From the NCBI GenBank assembly GCA_963746735.1, contig CAVVCO010000014.1, positions 1 through 64,000 of the forward strand: a stretch of 64,000 nt of DNA, written 5' to 3'. The translations under genes and the position numbers were made by a program. Each line of letters begins with the position of its first letter. Position 1 is the stretch's first letter. Under the pieces are notes generated by a model, which saw only the letters and a list, made by a program, of their open reading frames with translations, searched no databases and was not told where the DNA came from. Below are positions 1 through 8,700 of this stretch, one piece after another. The DNA comes from CAVSWT01 sp963746735 (GTDB taxonomy: Bacteria > Bacteroidota > Ignavibacteria > Ignavibacteriales > Ignavibacteriaceae).

Positions 1-7
1 AATATTA

Positions 8-50
8 AACCTCTGATTATTTTAAAATGATCAGAGGTTTTTTCTTTTTT
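8..50 (+). terminator. Rho-independent terminator of an upstream gene
   Basis: A perfect 10-bp inverted repeat (AACCTCTGAT at 8-17, ATCAGAGGTT at 30-39) is followed at once by a T-rich tract. The gene it serves lies outside the window. The same AACCTCT/AGAGGTT arms recur after other genes here (3378-3410, and degraded at 11928-11959). Confidence 0.8.
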
Positions 51-253
51 TATATAAAATAAATATTGATTTTCATTTGTAAATAATTGATATTCAACAT
101 CAATTATTGCATCTAAATTAAAATTGAAAAATCTACTGTAAGAATAGAGTATTTTATTCTTTGTACAGTGATTGAACTTCGTACGGTTCCACTGAATGGA
201 TTTAATATTCCCAATTAACATTATCATTTTACTCAAATAAATTATTCTATTGC

Positions 254-562
254 ATGCTTATGAATTCAGTAACTATTGATGAATTAAAAAAAGTTATCGC
301 ATTAAGAAATTTGCCGGATGAACATCTTGAATGGATTTTAGCTCATTCTGAATATGCAGAATATAAAGATGGAGAACTAATATTACAAAACTGGTGATAC
401 CATAGATATGATGGCGATTCTGTTAGAAGGAAAAATTAACCATTATAAGAATGTAAAAGGACAATTGATTTTTTACCATAGTTTTGAAAATAACGAACTT
501 ACCGGCGGTGTAACAGGTCTATTGCCTTATTCAAGAATGCAAACCACTTCAGGGAAATTCTT
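254..562 (+). pseudogene. Broken N-terminal cyclic-nucleotide-binding-like domain of the following sensor kinase
   Basis: The reading starts at ATG 254 or, more likely, ATG 260 (MNSVTIDELKKVIALRNLP...) and stops at 395. It continues as a sensible protein (TGDTIDMMAILLEGKINHY...) in a second frame from 390, then in a third frame near 556, and joins the frame of the next ORF near 583. Each shift is explained by one extra A (about 389, 555-557 and 583). The sequence has the look of a CAP_ED / cNMP-binding fold: a beta strand, then TGDTID and an EGKI loop. With the downstream ORF it would form one cNMP-domain histidine kinase. It is either a real lesion or three consensus errors; I favour the latter because no other damage is visible. 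Confidence 0.6.
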
Positions 563-1723
563 ATGCTGTTGGAAAAGTACGTAGTGTTAAAGCTTCATAA
601 AAAATATTTTCATGAACTTGAACAGCTTAATCCGGATTTTATTCAGCGTCTAATTGGCTATATGACTGAAAGAGCCCGGTTTTTTGCCACAACACAAATG
701 CAGCAGGAAAAAGTAAGTGCCCTTGGTAAACTTGCCGCTGGAATTGCTCATGAAATGAACAATCCTGCTTCCGCAATTGACAGAATATCTGAAGAGTTGG
801 ATAAAAAATTAAAACTTAACTTCCAACTTACAGAAGAATTGCTGAAACACAATATTGCTCCTGAACTTATCAAGAATATCCGGGAAATAGCTTTAAATAA
901 AAAAAATAATCATTCTTCAAAAACTAAAATCACTCCTCTTCAGCGCATTCAAAAAGAAGATGAATTAAATGATTGGTTAAGTGAAAGAGGAATTAACAAT
1001 CAAAATGAAATAGCAGAAACATTCATTGATGCAGGTATTTTTAAAGGTGAATTAGAAATAATTGACAGCCAAGTTGACAAGGAGGCATTTCAATATATAC
1101 TTAACTGGCTTGAAAATTTATTAAGCTCTGAAAGATTAATAAAAGATCTTGAAGATGCCTCCGGACGTATTTCAATGCTTGTAGGCGCAATTAAATCTCA
1201 TGTTCATATGGATAGATCTGGCGATCTTTATAACACGGATATCCACAAGGATATAGAGGATACGCTTATCTTGCTTGGATATAAGATACGTGAGAAAAAC
1301 ATACAGATTAAAAAAATATTTTGTGAAGATTTGCCGGAAGTTGAAGTTTATATTGGAGAATTAAACCAGGTTTGGACTAATATTATTGATAATGCAATCT
1401 ATGCTGTACCGCAAAAAGGTGAAATTGTAATTAAAACAGAATGCGATAAAAAAAATATAACTATACGGATTTCTGATAACGGAACCGGCATTCCTAAGGA
1501 AATCTCATCCCGAATATTTGATCCTTTCTTCACAACAAAAAAAGTTGGCGATGGAACAGGGATCGGACTAGATATTGTTAAAAACGTAATAGACAAACAT
1601 AAAGGAGATATAAAAGTTAATTCCATACCTGGCAATACTGAATTTATTATCAGTCTACCAGTTTCTCAACGTCAATTAACTGAAGATAAAAAAGATGAAA
1701 CTTCCATTCATTATAATCATTGA
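563..1723 (+). CDS. Sensor histidine kinase (cNMP-binding-type, N-terminus frameshifted)
   Basis: A cytoplasmic sensor kinase core without membrane segments. The H-box GIAHEMNNPAS holds the likely phospho-acceptor His63. An unusually long helical linker follows (residues 70-240), then a HATPase domain with N-box NQVWTNIIDNAI (268-279), G1 DNGTG (305-309), F-box FDPFFTTK (319-326) and G2 GTGIGL (331-336). The true start lies upstream (about 260) beyond three single-base frame changes, so the ATG at 563 is probably internal. The 3' end overlaps the next gene by 29 bp, so the two are translated together. The next protein begins with a receiver domain and is the obvious phosphotransfer partner. 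The ligand is unknown. Confidence 0.85.
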   Translation: MLLEKYVVLKLHKKYFHELEQLNPDFIQRLIGYMTERARFFATTQMQQEKVSALGKLAAGIAHEMNNPASAIDRISEELDKKLKLNFQLTEELLKHNIAPELIKNIREIALNKKNNHSSKTKITPLQRIQKEDELNDWLSERGINNQNEIAETFIDAGIFKGELEIIDSQVDKEAFQYILNWLENLLSSERLIKDLEDASGRISMLVGAIKSHVHMDRSGDLYNTDIHKDIEDTLILLGYKIREKNIQIKKIFCEDLPEVEVYIGELNQVWTNIIDNAIYAVPQKGEIVIKTECDKKNITIRISDNGTGIPKEISSRIFDPFFTTKKVGDGTGIGLDIVKNVIDKHKGDIKVNSIPGNTEFIISLPVSQRQLTEDKKDETSIHYNH

Positions 1724-3356
1724 TGATGATGTTCAGGTATTAAGAGCTATTCAGCGGGATGTTCGAAATAAATTTCGCGAAGAATATAAAGTGCTTGCAA
1801 CTGAATCAGCTGAAGAGGCTATTGGAGCCATTAAGGAATTAAAATTAAAAAATGAAACCATTGCACTCTTTATATCCGACCAGCGAATGCCGGAAATGGA
1901 GGGGACTGAGTTCATTGAAAAAGCAAAAGAGATATTTCCTGAAGCTAAGAAAGTTTTGTTGACAGCTTATTCAGACACAGAAGCGGCAATAAAAGCTATT
2001 AACAATTTAAAATTAGATTATTATCTTCTTAAACCTTGGAACCCGCCTGAAGAAAAACTTTATCCTGTGTTAACAGATTTGCTGGAGGACTGGCAGAATA
2101 ATTTTATTCCTGAGTTTGCAGGAATAAAAATAATCGGTTACCAGTGGTCACCTTTGTCACATAAAATAAAAGATTTTTTAACCGGCAATTTGATCCCATA
2201 TAAGTGGTTTGATGTTGAGTTGAATAAAGAAGCCGCGGAGTTAATAAACATTCATAAAATCGAATCCGATGAGCTACCGGTAGTTTTATTTGAGGATGGC
2301 GATATATTAAAGAGTCCTACTGAAATTGATTTAGCAAAAAAAATTGGTTTGAAATCAACTGCATTGGAAGAACTTTATGATGTTGTGATTATCGGCGCTG
2401 GGCCAGCGGGTCTAGCAGCTGCAGTTTACGGTGGTACGGAAGGCCTTAAAACTTTAGTGATAGAAAAGAAAGCTCCTGGCGGGCAGGCCGGAACAAGTTC
2501 AAGAATTGAAAATTATCTCGGGTTCCCTTCAGGACTATCGGGGGCAGATCTGACCAGGAGGGCTTTAACACAGGCATTAAGATTTGGAGTTGAGCTTCTT
2601 TCACCCTGCCAGGTTATTGATATAAGTATAAAGGACAATTATAAAATTTTATCTCTTTCTAACGGGCCTGAAATAAAAACACATACAATTATAATTTCCA
2701 CAGGCGTTGATTACAGAACTCTTGATGTTAAGGGAATAAATGAACTCACTGGCGCCGGAGTTTATTATGGCGCTGCAACAGCAGAAGCACATTCATGCAT
2801 AGATAAAAATGTCTTTATTGTTGGCGGTGGCAACTCCGCAGGGCAGGCGGCAATGTATCTTTCAAGATTTGCTAAAAATGTTTTTATAGTAATTAGGAAA
2901 AACTCCCTTGAGTCAACAATGTCTCACTACCTTATTGATCAGATTAATAAAACAAATAATATATCATTAATAACTGATTCTGTAGTTGTTGAAGCAATAG
3001 GAAAATACAGGCTTGAATGTGTTACATTAGAAAAGATTGAGACAAGTGAAAAGCAAACATACGAGGCAGGTGCATTGTTCATTTTTATCGGCGCAAGGCC
3101 GGTAACAGATTGGATTAAGTTGAATATTTTTAAGGACTCAAAAGGATTTATTGAAACGGGGAGAGACTTAATGAAATATGAAAGCCTTAATAAAATCTGG
3201 AAACTTGAGCGTGAACCTTACCTTCTAGAAACTTGTATACCCGGAATTTTTACTGCTGGTGACGTAAGAGCAGGTGCTATGAACAGAGTGGCATCCGCTG
3301 TTGGTGAAGGAGCAATGGCAATTAAGCTTGTCCATGAATATCTGGCGGGAATTTAG
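1695..3356 (+). CDS. Fused response regulator / thioredoxin-reductase-like FAD oxidoreductase
   Basis: Three parts are visible. Residues 1-135 are a CheY-like receiver with acidic DDD (10-12), phospho-acceptor Asp62 in ISDQRMP and Lys113 in LLKPW. Residues 140-215 resemble a glutaredoxin-like fold whose usual CxxC is replaced by WSPLSH. Residues 228-553 are a two-dinucleotide-domain flavoprotein with GAGPAG (234-239), a second GGGNSAGQA site and the C-terminal GDVRAGAMNRVASAVGEGA FAD motif. The redox CxxC of true thioredoxin reductase is absent: the equivalent place reads YYGAATAEAHSC. This fused family is known in Bacteroidetes-like and Acidobacterial genomes, typically beside a cNMP-domain kinase as here. 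Its substrate is unknown. A terminator follows directly. Confidence 0.88.
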   Translation: MKLPFIIIIDDDVQVLRAIQRDVRNKFREEYKVLATESAEEAIGAIKELKLKNETIALFISDQRMPEMEGTEFIEKAKEIFPEAKKVLLTAYSDTEAAIKAINNLKLDYYLLKPWNPPEEKLYPVLTDLLEDWQNNFIPEFAGIKIIGYQWSPLSHKIKDFLTGNLIPYKWFDVELNKEAAELINIHKIESDELPVVLFEDGDILKSPTEIDLAKKIGLKSTALEELYDVVIIGAGPAGLAAAVYGGTEGLKTLVIEKKAPGGQAGTSSRIENYLGFPSGLSGADLTRRALTQALRFGVELLSPCQVIDISIKDNYKILSLSNGPEIKTHTIIISTGVDYRTLDVKGINELTGAGVYYGAATAEAHSCIDKNVFIVGGGNSAGQAAMYLSRFAKNVFIVIRKNSLESTMSHYLIDQINKTNNISLITDSVVVEAIGKYRLECVTLEKIETSEKQTYEAGALFIFIGARPVTDWIKLNIFKDSKGFIETGRDLMKYESLNKIWKLEREPYLLETCIPGIFTAGDVRAGAMNRVASAVGEGAMAIKLVHEYLAGI

Positions 3357-3377
3357 TTAATATAAAATTACTAATAT

Positions 3378-3416
3378 AACCTCTAATAAATTTAAACTTT
3401 GTCAGAGGTTTTTTAT
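3378..3416 (+). terminator. Rho-independent terminator
   Basis: AACCTCT (3378-3384) pairs with AGAGGTT (3404-3410), followed by a T-run. It closes the kinase/oxidoreductase operon. The rest of the gap up to 3559 is AT-rich, and I see no further element in it. Confidence 0.75.
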
Positions 3417-3559
3417 TGTAACTGTCAAAACAATTTAAAGTTTATTTAATTTTTTACTCTTTGCGAATTTAGTTTTTCTTTTTATATTCAATAATTATAA
3501 AATCCTTCTTTCTCCGAATTACAACTCCAGCTATTTAAATTTATTTCAGGGTCATTCTA

Positions 3560-5275
3560 TTGGAAATAAAGTTATACCCGGGCATATTATTCATTATCAA
3601 AAGAATCAACCGATTCTTTATCGTAAATGTTTTATTGCTGCTTTTGTTTTTACCGGCACAAATTTCTTTTGCGCAGCAAGATTATACTGTCGAGCATTTC
3701 GACTTTGATAACGGCTTACCCAGATCGAGGATTACTTATCTTTTAAAAGACAGACTAGGATTTCTATGGATTGGTACGGATTATTGTTTATACAAATATG
3801 ATGGATATCAATTTAAAACATACTTGCAAGGAACTGGTGCTAATCAAATTATAGATTGTATTCTTGAAGATCAATCGGGGACTCTCTGGGTCGGTACGCC
3901 AAAAGGATTAAATAAATATGATAGAATAACCGATTCATTTGCTCTATATGCTTTACCCATGGATACATCCGCTCTAAAAAGCATTTATGAAGCGATAGGT
4001 ATAAAGTCTTTATGTAAAAGTAGAAACGGAAATCTCTGGGTAGGAACAAGATCAGGGCTTTATAATTTCAATACCAAAAAAGGAAAGTTTAATCTTATTA
4101 AAGGCAAACTAGGCCAACCAAATACACTGATCGGTAAATCGATTGGTGTAATATATGAAGACGAAAAAGGAAACTTATGGATAGGAACAGGAGCCTACAA
4201 GAGTAAAGAGGGAGGCCTGTTTTTTTTCGATCTATCATCAGGAATTATTAAACTGTTTGTTCACGATCCTTCGAATATCAAAAGTCTTGCAGAAAATTGG
4301 GTTACTGCAATTTATCAGGACAAGCTTGGGAACCTATGGATAGGAACAAATGGAGGATTAGACAAATTTGATTTTACAAATCAGGCTTTTATCCATTTCA
4401 AACATAACGATCACAATGCGAACAGCTTAAGCAGCAATAATATTAAATGTATTTCGGAAGATGGTGATGGAAATTTATTCATCGGAACCTGGGGTGGCGG
4501 ACTAAACAAATACAATCTTAAGTCTGAAAAATTCTTTTCATATTCATTAAATAACAATCTTAGCAAAAATGAAAATATAAATGAATCATCTTTATTTGTA
4601 GATCATGCCGGTATCATCTGGATAGGTACATATAGTAACGGATTATATAAGATTGTCGCGCAGCCAAAGAGTCTTTCCCGTGCACAAAATAGCGTTATTA
4701 ATAGTGAAAGAGTTAAAAACATATTGAGTGGGCTGTCAATAAGTGCAATCTACCGGGATAATAATGGTATTATTTGGATAGAAAGTTCGGATGGCGTGAA
4801 GTCAATTAACCCGGATCTTAGCATAGGCTCAGATTTTTTGAATGGTATTCCTGGGCTCGATAATATTGGTAATTCCATCTTTAAAGATAGAACCGATAAA
4901 CTCTGGGTTGGTACGGTTGAAGGGTTATATGTAATTGATCTTAAAACAAAAAAGTTCATTCGCTATGTTCATAATCCGGAGGATCCAAATAGTATATCAG
5001 ATAATCAAATAACTTCAATCGCTGAGGATAGTAATGGAGTTATCTGGCTGGGTACTTTCAATCATGGAATTGAAAAATATGAGAGAAGCAGCGGTACGTT
5101 TAAGCATTTTTCTTTGAACTCATCCGAATCTACACCGCCTACTTTTAAGGATCAGGCGGTCTGGTCAGTCTTTGTTGATAACCGTGGTTTTCTCTGGGTT
5201 GGAACTTATAAAGGTTTGGCAATATTCAATCCGTTGAATGAAACATTTAAATGGTATATCCCGTCACTCCAATAA
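3560..5275 (+). CDS. HTCS 1, part 1: periplasmic two-component-regulator propeller
   Basis: First of four overlapping ORFs (3560-7795) that together make one hybrid two-component system protein of about 1,400 residues. A signal/anchor segment (about residues 15-38, ending FAQQ) precedes repeated Reg_prop blades of the form G-x-(L/I)-W-(I/V)-G-T. I count eleven in this piece and three more in the next ORF, fitting two seven-bladed propellers that bind the periplasmic ligand, usually a glycan breakdown product in this family. The frame changes near 5255: NETFKWY ends here and HSNNVSSQW continues in the next ORF. The start at 3560 is a TTG; a weak purine-rich site precedes it. Confidence 0.85.
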   Translation: MEIKLYPGILFIIKRINRFFIVNVLLLLLFLPAQISFAQQDYTVEHFDFDNGLPRSRITYLLKDRLGFLWIGTDYCLYKYDGYQFKTYLQGTGANQIIDCILEDQSGTLWVGTPKGLNKYDRITDSFALYALPMDTSALKSIYEAIGIKSLCKSRNGNLWVGTRSGLYNFNTKKGKFNLIKGKLGQPNTLIGKSIGVIYEDEKGNLWIGTGAYKSKEGGLFFFDLSSGIIKLFVHDPSNIKSLAENWVTAIYQDKLGNLWIGTNGGLDKFDFTNQAFIHFKHNDHNANSLSSNNIKCISEDGDGNLFIGTWGGGLNKYNLKSEKFFSYSLNNNLSKNENINESSLFVDHAGIIWIGTYSNGLYKIVAQPKSLSRAQNSVINSERVKNILSGLSISAIYRDNNGIIWIESSDGVKSINPDLSIGSDFLNGIPGLDNIGNSIFKDRTDKLWVGTVEGLYVIDLKTKKFIRYVHNPEDPNSISDNQITSIAEDSNGVIWLGTFNHGIEKYERSSGTFKHFSLNSSESTPPTFKDQAVWSVFVDNRGFLWVGTYKGLAIFNPLNETFKWYIPSLQ

Positions 5276-6254
5276 TGTAAGCAGCCAATGGTACTATTAT
5301 GTATTTGATTTTCTTGAAGATCATAATGATGTAATTTGGCTTGCTACAGTTCAGGGACTATTCCGCTACAACAGGAAATCAGATACCTTCACTCACTACG
5401 GAAAGGATAATAATCTGGCAGATGAAATAATTTACTCTTTGCTTGAAGATAACCATGGCAATATTTGGTTATCAACAACTACTGGAATTTCAATGTTTAA
5501 TCCACAGACAAAAAAGTTCAAGAATTTTGGGAAAAGGTACGGGCTAAATAAAACTTATAATTCTACTGCCTTTAAAGATTCAGCAGGAAATCTATATTTC
5601 GGGAACAGTTCGGGAATATCAATCTTTAATCCCGATAGTTTGTATAGTGATAACCCGGCTCCTCGTATAATGCTTACAGATTTTAAATTTTTAGACAGAT
5701 CAGCTCAACTAGATTCAAGTATATCAGTTAAAAAAAATATAGAGCTTAATTATCAGCAAAATGATTTTACAATAGAATTTTCCGCTTTAGACTTAATAAA
5801 CAGCAGCCAAAATAAATATGCCTATAAGCTGGAAGGATATGATAAAGACTGGATCTATTGTGGGACACGCCATCAAGCAACATATATGAATCTTGATTAT
5901 GGTACTTACACTTTTAAGGTTATCGGTTCAAATTCTGATGAAGTTTGGAATCAAAATGGAGTTTCACTAACCATTACTATTTCACCTCCGTGGTGGAGAA
6001 CAACCTGGGCTTATTTTTTTTACGGACTATTTTTCCTATTCACTTTATACTGGCTGAGAAGATATGAACTCAACAGGGTAGAACTAAAAGATAAAATAAA
6101 ATTGGATGAAGCAATTCTTAAAGAAAGAGAAGAAACAGACAAAATGAAATCAAGGTTCTTTGCAAATATCTCTCACGAATTCAGAACACCGCTTACATTA
6201 ATTCTTGGCCCTGCTGAAAAAATAAATTCCCAAACTTCCGATGGACGTTATTAA
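5238..6254 (+). CDS. HTCS 1, part 2: propeller end, Y_Y_Y domain, membrane helix, HisKA
   Basis: Continues part 1 after a frame change at about 5255, so its ATG is not a real start. The last three propeller blades lead into a Y_Y_Y domain (YAYKLEGYDKDWIYCG...), whose typical ending SPPWWRTTWAYF runs into a single transmembrane helix (FFYGLFFLFTLYWL). A signalling helix follows, then the HisKA H-box FFANISHEFRTPLTLI with the phospho-acceptor His. The frame changes again near 6235, inside the segment between the two DHp helices (TSD...VIKDSGIIKRNS). The paralogue at 15594-17753 is unbroken at this point, which supports an indel here rather than a real gene boundary. Confidence 0.85.
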   Translation: MKHLNGISRHSNNVSSQWYYYVFDFLEDHNDVIWLATVQGLFRYNRKSDTFTHYGKDNNLADEIIYSLLEDNHGNIWLSTTTGISMFNPQTKKFKNFGKRYGLNKTYNSTAFKDSAGNLYFGNSSGISIFNPDSLYSDNPAPRIMLTDFKFLDRSAQLDSSISVKKNIELNYQQNDFTIEFSALDLINSSQNKYAYKLEGYDKDWIYCGTRHQATYMNLDYGTYTFKVIGSNSDEVWNQNGVSLTITISPPWWRTTWAYFFYGLFFLFTLYWLRRYELNRVELKDKIKLDEAILKEREETDKMKSRFFANISHEFRTPLTLILGPAEKINSQTSDGRY

Positions 6255-6942
6255 AGATTCAGGAATTATAAAAAGAAATTCAAAACGTCTTTTACAATTA
6301 GTAAATCAATTATTGGATTTGTCGAGATTGGAAGCAGGAAAATTGAAACTTGAGGCATCTAAAAATAATGTTGTTTCATTTGTAAAAGGGATTGCACTTT
6401 CGTTTGAATCACTAGCGGAAGAAAAAGATATCACTTTAAAGATAGAATCAAATGAAGAATTTATTGAAGTATACTTCGATAAGGAAAAAATGCTTAAGGT
6501 ATTATCTAATATTTTATCAAATGCTTTTAAGTTTACAACGCAGGATGGCAAGATAAGTGTTTCTGTATCGGAGTGTCATGCTGAACTTGATTCAGCATCT
6601 CTTATTTACGGTAAGATCCCGGATAAAGTCCGTAATGACAAATTTAAAAGCTTTGTTGAAATAAAAATAAGAGATACTGGAATTGGAATACCAAAGGAAG
6701 AAATTCCAAAACTGTTTGACAGGTTTTACCAGGTTGATTCTTCATTTACAAAAGAACATCAAGGAACAGGTATAGGACTGGCTTTAGTAAAAGAATTAGT
6801 CGAGCTTCATCGCGGAAGTATTTCTGTAGCAAGTGAGATTGGACGATGGACAGAATTTACAATAACACTTCCTCTTGGCAAAGATCATTTAAGTGATGAA
6901 GAAATTGTTGAAGCGAAGGAAGCGAATAGTCAATCTGAGTGA
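6241..6942 (+). CDS. HTCS 1, part 3: HATPase domain with an in-frame palindromic insert
   Basis: Carries the second DHp helix (LLQLVNQLLDLSRLEAGKLKL), the N-box (LSNILSNAFKFT), and G1/F/G2 motifs RDTGIGIPKEEIPKLFDRFYQ and GTGIGLALVKEL of the kinase ATP-binding domain. Between two beta strands (SVSVSE and FVEIKIRDTG) there are about 23 extra residues, CHAELDSASLIYGK..., encoded by a 67-bp palindromic element at 6574-6640 that stays in frame. The frame is lost at about 6925, within a second element-like stretch (AGTCAATCTGAGTGAAGC...). The ATG is internal; this is part of the same protein as its neighbours. Confidence 0.85.
   Translation: MDVIKDSGIIKRNSKRLLQLVNQLLDLSRLEAGKLKLEASKNNVVSFVKGIALSFESLAEEKDITLKIESNEEFIEVYFDKEKMLKVLSNILSNAFKFTTQDGKISVSVSECHAELDSASLIYGKIPDKVRNDKFKSFVEIKIRDTGIGIPKEEIPKLFDRFYQVDSSFTKEHQGTGIGLALVKELVELHRGSISVASEIGRWTEFTITLPLGKDHLSDEEIVEAKEANSQSE
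6574..6640. repeat. Small palindromic repeat element inserted inside the HATPase coding region
   Basis: 67 bp bounded by TGTCATGC and its near-complement at TAATGACA. Internal arms ATGCTGAA / TTCAGCAT form a first hairpin and CCGGAT / GTCCG part of a second. It resembles the dispersed TGTCATTCTGA... palindromes common in FCB-group genomes. Related but more worn stretches lie near 6928-6960, 17744-17792, 18092-18125 and 39596-39680. Confidence 0.6.
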
Positions 6943-7795
6943 AGCAAAGAATCTTATCCCATCCAATATTGAGGGGAGTAACAAAGGTATCAGCTTTGAT
7001 AATGTTGTTGCGTCGGGTGAAGATAAAACTATCATACTTATTGTAGAAGATAATTATGATATGAGAGAATATATAAAAGAATCCTTGGATAAAGATTATA
7101 TAGTTGAAGAAGCAATAAATGGTGAACAGGGTGTTAGGAAAGCTGAAAACATAATTCCTGATTTAATAATAAGTGATATGATGATGCCTAAAATGGATGG
7201 CAATGAATTGACGCGAATATTAAAAAATGATGAAAGAACAAGTCATATACCTATTATTATATTAACTGCTAAATCGGGGCAAGAAAGTAAACTTGAGGGA
7301 CTTGAAACCGGTGCGGATGATTATTTAACAAAACCTTTTGATATAAAAGAGCTGCAGGTAAGAATAAAAAATTTAATAAATATTAGAAGGAAACTGCAGC
7401 AGAAAATAAGTAAAATAGAAATGAATGTTTTTGGTAAGAAGGAAAACATTTTAGATAAACCCGTAAAACTTAGAAGTATCGATGAAAAATTTCTAAACAA
7501 AATTCAAAAAATTGTAAATGATCATATTTCTGAAGAAGATTTTAGTATTGAAGAACTTGGAAATGAAATAGGAATGAGCAGGTCGCAAGTCCTTAGAAAA
7601 ATAAAAGCACTAACAGGTAAGTCACCAAGTCTTTATGTTAGAACAATAAGATTAATGAAAGCTAAAAAAATGATCGAAAACGGGGATGGAAATATATCTG
7701 AGATAGCATATTCTGTTGGTTTTTCAAGCCCGGTTTATTTTTCCAAATGTTTTAAGGAAGAATTTGGTTACCCGCCTAAAAATTTCGCCTCGTAA
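6893..7795 (+). CDS. HTCS 1, part 4: receiver and AraC-type DNA-binding domains
   Basis: C-terminal output half of the hybrid sensor. A CheY-like receiver (about residues 45-165) carries acidic ED, phospho-acceptor Asp in LIISDMMMPKMDG, the conserved Thr in ILTAKSG and Lys in YLTKPFD. It is followed by an AraC/XylS helix-turn-helix pair (LGNEIGMSRSQVLRKIKALTGKSPS ... ISEIAYSVGFSSPVYFSKCFKEEFG). The start is not real; translation should enter from the HATPase part across the frame change near 6925. The activated protein should bind paired direct repeats ahead of target genes. The nearest candidate targets are the downstream secreted-protein genes. Confidence 0.87.
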   Translation: MMKKLLKRRKRIVNLSEAKNLIPSNIEGSNKGISFDNVVASGEDKTIILIVEDNYDMREYIKESLDKDYIVEEAINGEQGVRKAENIIPDLIISDMMMPKMDGNELTRILKNDERTSHIPIIILTAKSGQESKLEGLETGADDYLTKPFDIKELQVRIKNLINIRRKLQQKISKIEMNVFGKKENILDKPVKLRSIDEKFLNKIQKIVNDHISEEDFSIEELGNEIGMSRSQVLRKIKALTGKSPSLYVRTIRLMKAKKMIENGDGNISEIAYSVGFSSPVYFSKCFKEEFGYPPKNFAS

Positions 7796-7893
7796 GTAAT
7801 ACAAAACCTATTCTCCCGGTTCTAAAAATTTATTACAAAAAACGCATATCGATTTAATCTAATCTAAAGAAGAAGCATAAAATTAAATTTTTG

Positions 7894-7918
7894 CATCATA
7901 ATATTAATATTATGACGC
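7894..7918. promoter_or_regulatory. Dyad-symmetric site, possible operator
   Basis: A perfect 18-bp palindrome CATAATATTAATATTATG (7897-7914), flanked by GCAT / ACGCAT, lies in the 390-bp gap between HTCS 1 and the AhpD-like gene. Without a T-run it is more like a protein-binding site than a terminator. The function is a guess. Confidence 0.35.
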
Positions 7919-7991
7919 ATAGATATTATGTACTCCTACCTTAAAAGCAGTTTATTTGCAGCAATAATAAAAAAAAAAATAAAATAAAATG

Positions 7992-8017
7992 AAAATGAAG
8001 TACTTCATTTTTTTGTT
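7992..8017 (+). terminator. Probable terminator of HTCS 1
   Basis: A perfect 20-bp palindrome AAAATGAAGTACTTCATTTT (7992-8011) runs straight into a T-run. In RNA it would form a short hairpin with a small loop. It lies about 200 bp after the HTCS 1 stop. The rest of the gap to 8185 is AT-rich and holds the ribosome site AAGGAGG (8173-8179) of the next gene. Confidence 0.5.
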
Positions 8018-8185
8018 TTCAAATTGGCAATAATTTTTTCTTTAGCCGCTTCCAGTTAAAATGTATTCGTATACCATTCTATAGGAAGTTTTAATCATAA
8101 TAAAAAAGGTATTGATGAAATAGAATTAATATCAATTAAAATTTTTCCAAATAATTTCCAAACAATAAAACTTAAGGAGGTCTAT

Positions 8186-8668
8186 ATGAATTCGCTAATT
8201 CAACAAACCAGGTATGCAATTTCAATATTCGTTATTGCAATTGTAATCTCAGCACCGTTGTTTGCCCAGGAAAATGCAGCAGACGGTTGGAATAAAGCAC
8301 AAGCAGAAATGAAAGCAATGATGGGAAGTGTTCCCATAATGTTTGAAAAAATGCCTATGGAAGCTCGCGTTAGTGCCTGGGAATTATTTAAGTCACTTAA
8401 TAATCCCAAAACAGCTATTCCATCTAAATATGGAGAACTGATTGGGCTTGCTGTTGCGGCTCAGATTCCATGTGAATACTGTATCATCGCTCATACAACA
8501 TTGGCTAAATTATTTGGGGCAACTGATGAAGAGGTTCAGGAAGCTATAGCAAAAGGAGCTGAGACAAGATTTTTAAGTACTGTCCTTAATGGAAGTCTGG
8601 TCGATATAGAATCATTTAAAACTGATTGGTATAAAACTATTGAATTTATGAAAGAGCATCATAAATAA
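8186..8668 (+). CDS. Secreted carboxymuconolactone decarboxylase / AhpD-like protein
   Basis: 160 residues. An N-terminal signal peptide (ISIFVIAIVISAPLFAQ) is followed by an all-helical CMD/AhpD-like domain with the signature EYCIIAHTTLAKLFGATDEEV: a CxxC-like pair (CEYC) and the following His form the redox/proton-relay site of AhpD. AhpD proteins act in thiol peroxide reduction; the exported form here suggests a periplasmic redox role, but the substrate cannot be read from sequence. A strong Shine-Dalgarno (AAGGAGG) sits 6-7 bp before ATG 8186. The decayed ScyD-like gene follows after 32 bp with its own GGAGG, so they may once have been one transcript. Confidence 0.85.
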   Translation: MNSLIQQTRYAISIFVIAIVISAPLFAQENAADGWNKAQAEMKAMMGSVPIMFEKMPMEARVSAWELFKSLNNPKTAIPSKYGELIGLAVAAQIPCEYCIIAHTTLAKLFGATDEEVQEAIAKGAETRFLSTVLNGSLVDIESFKTDWYKTIEFMKEHHK

Positions 8669-8700
8669 ATTAACTTAATTATAAACTATAGGAGGCTGCA

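Noticed and set aside
5238..5275. Programmed ribosomal frameshift in the HTCS genes
   Set aside because: The breaks fall at unrelated places in the two paralogues, without a common slippery heptamer plus stem, and the same kind of break affects many other genes.
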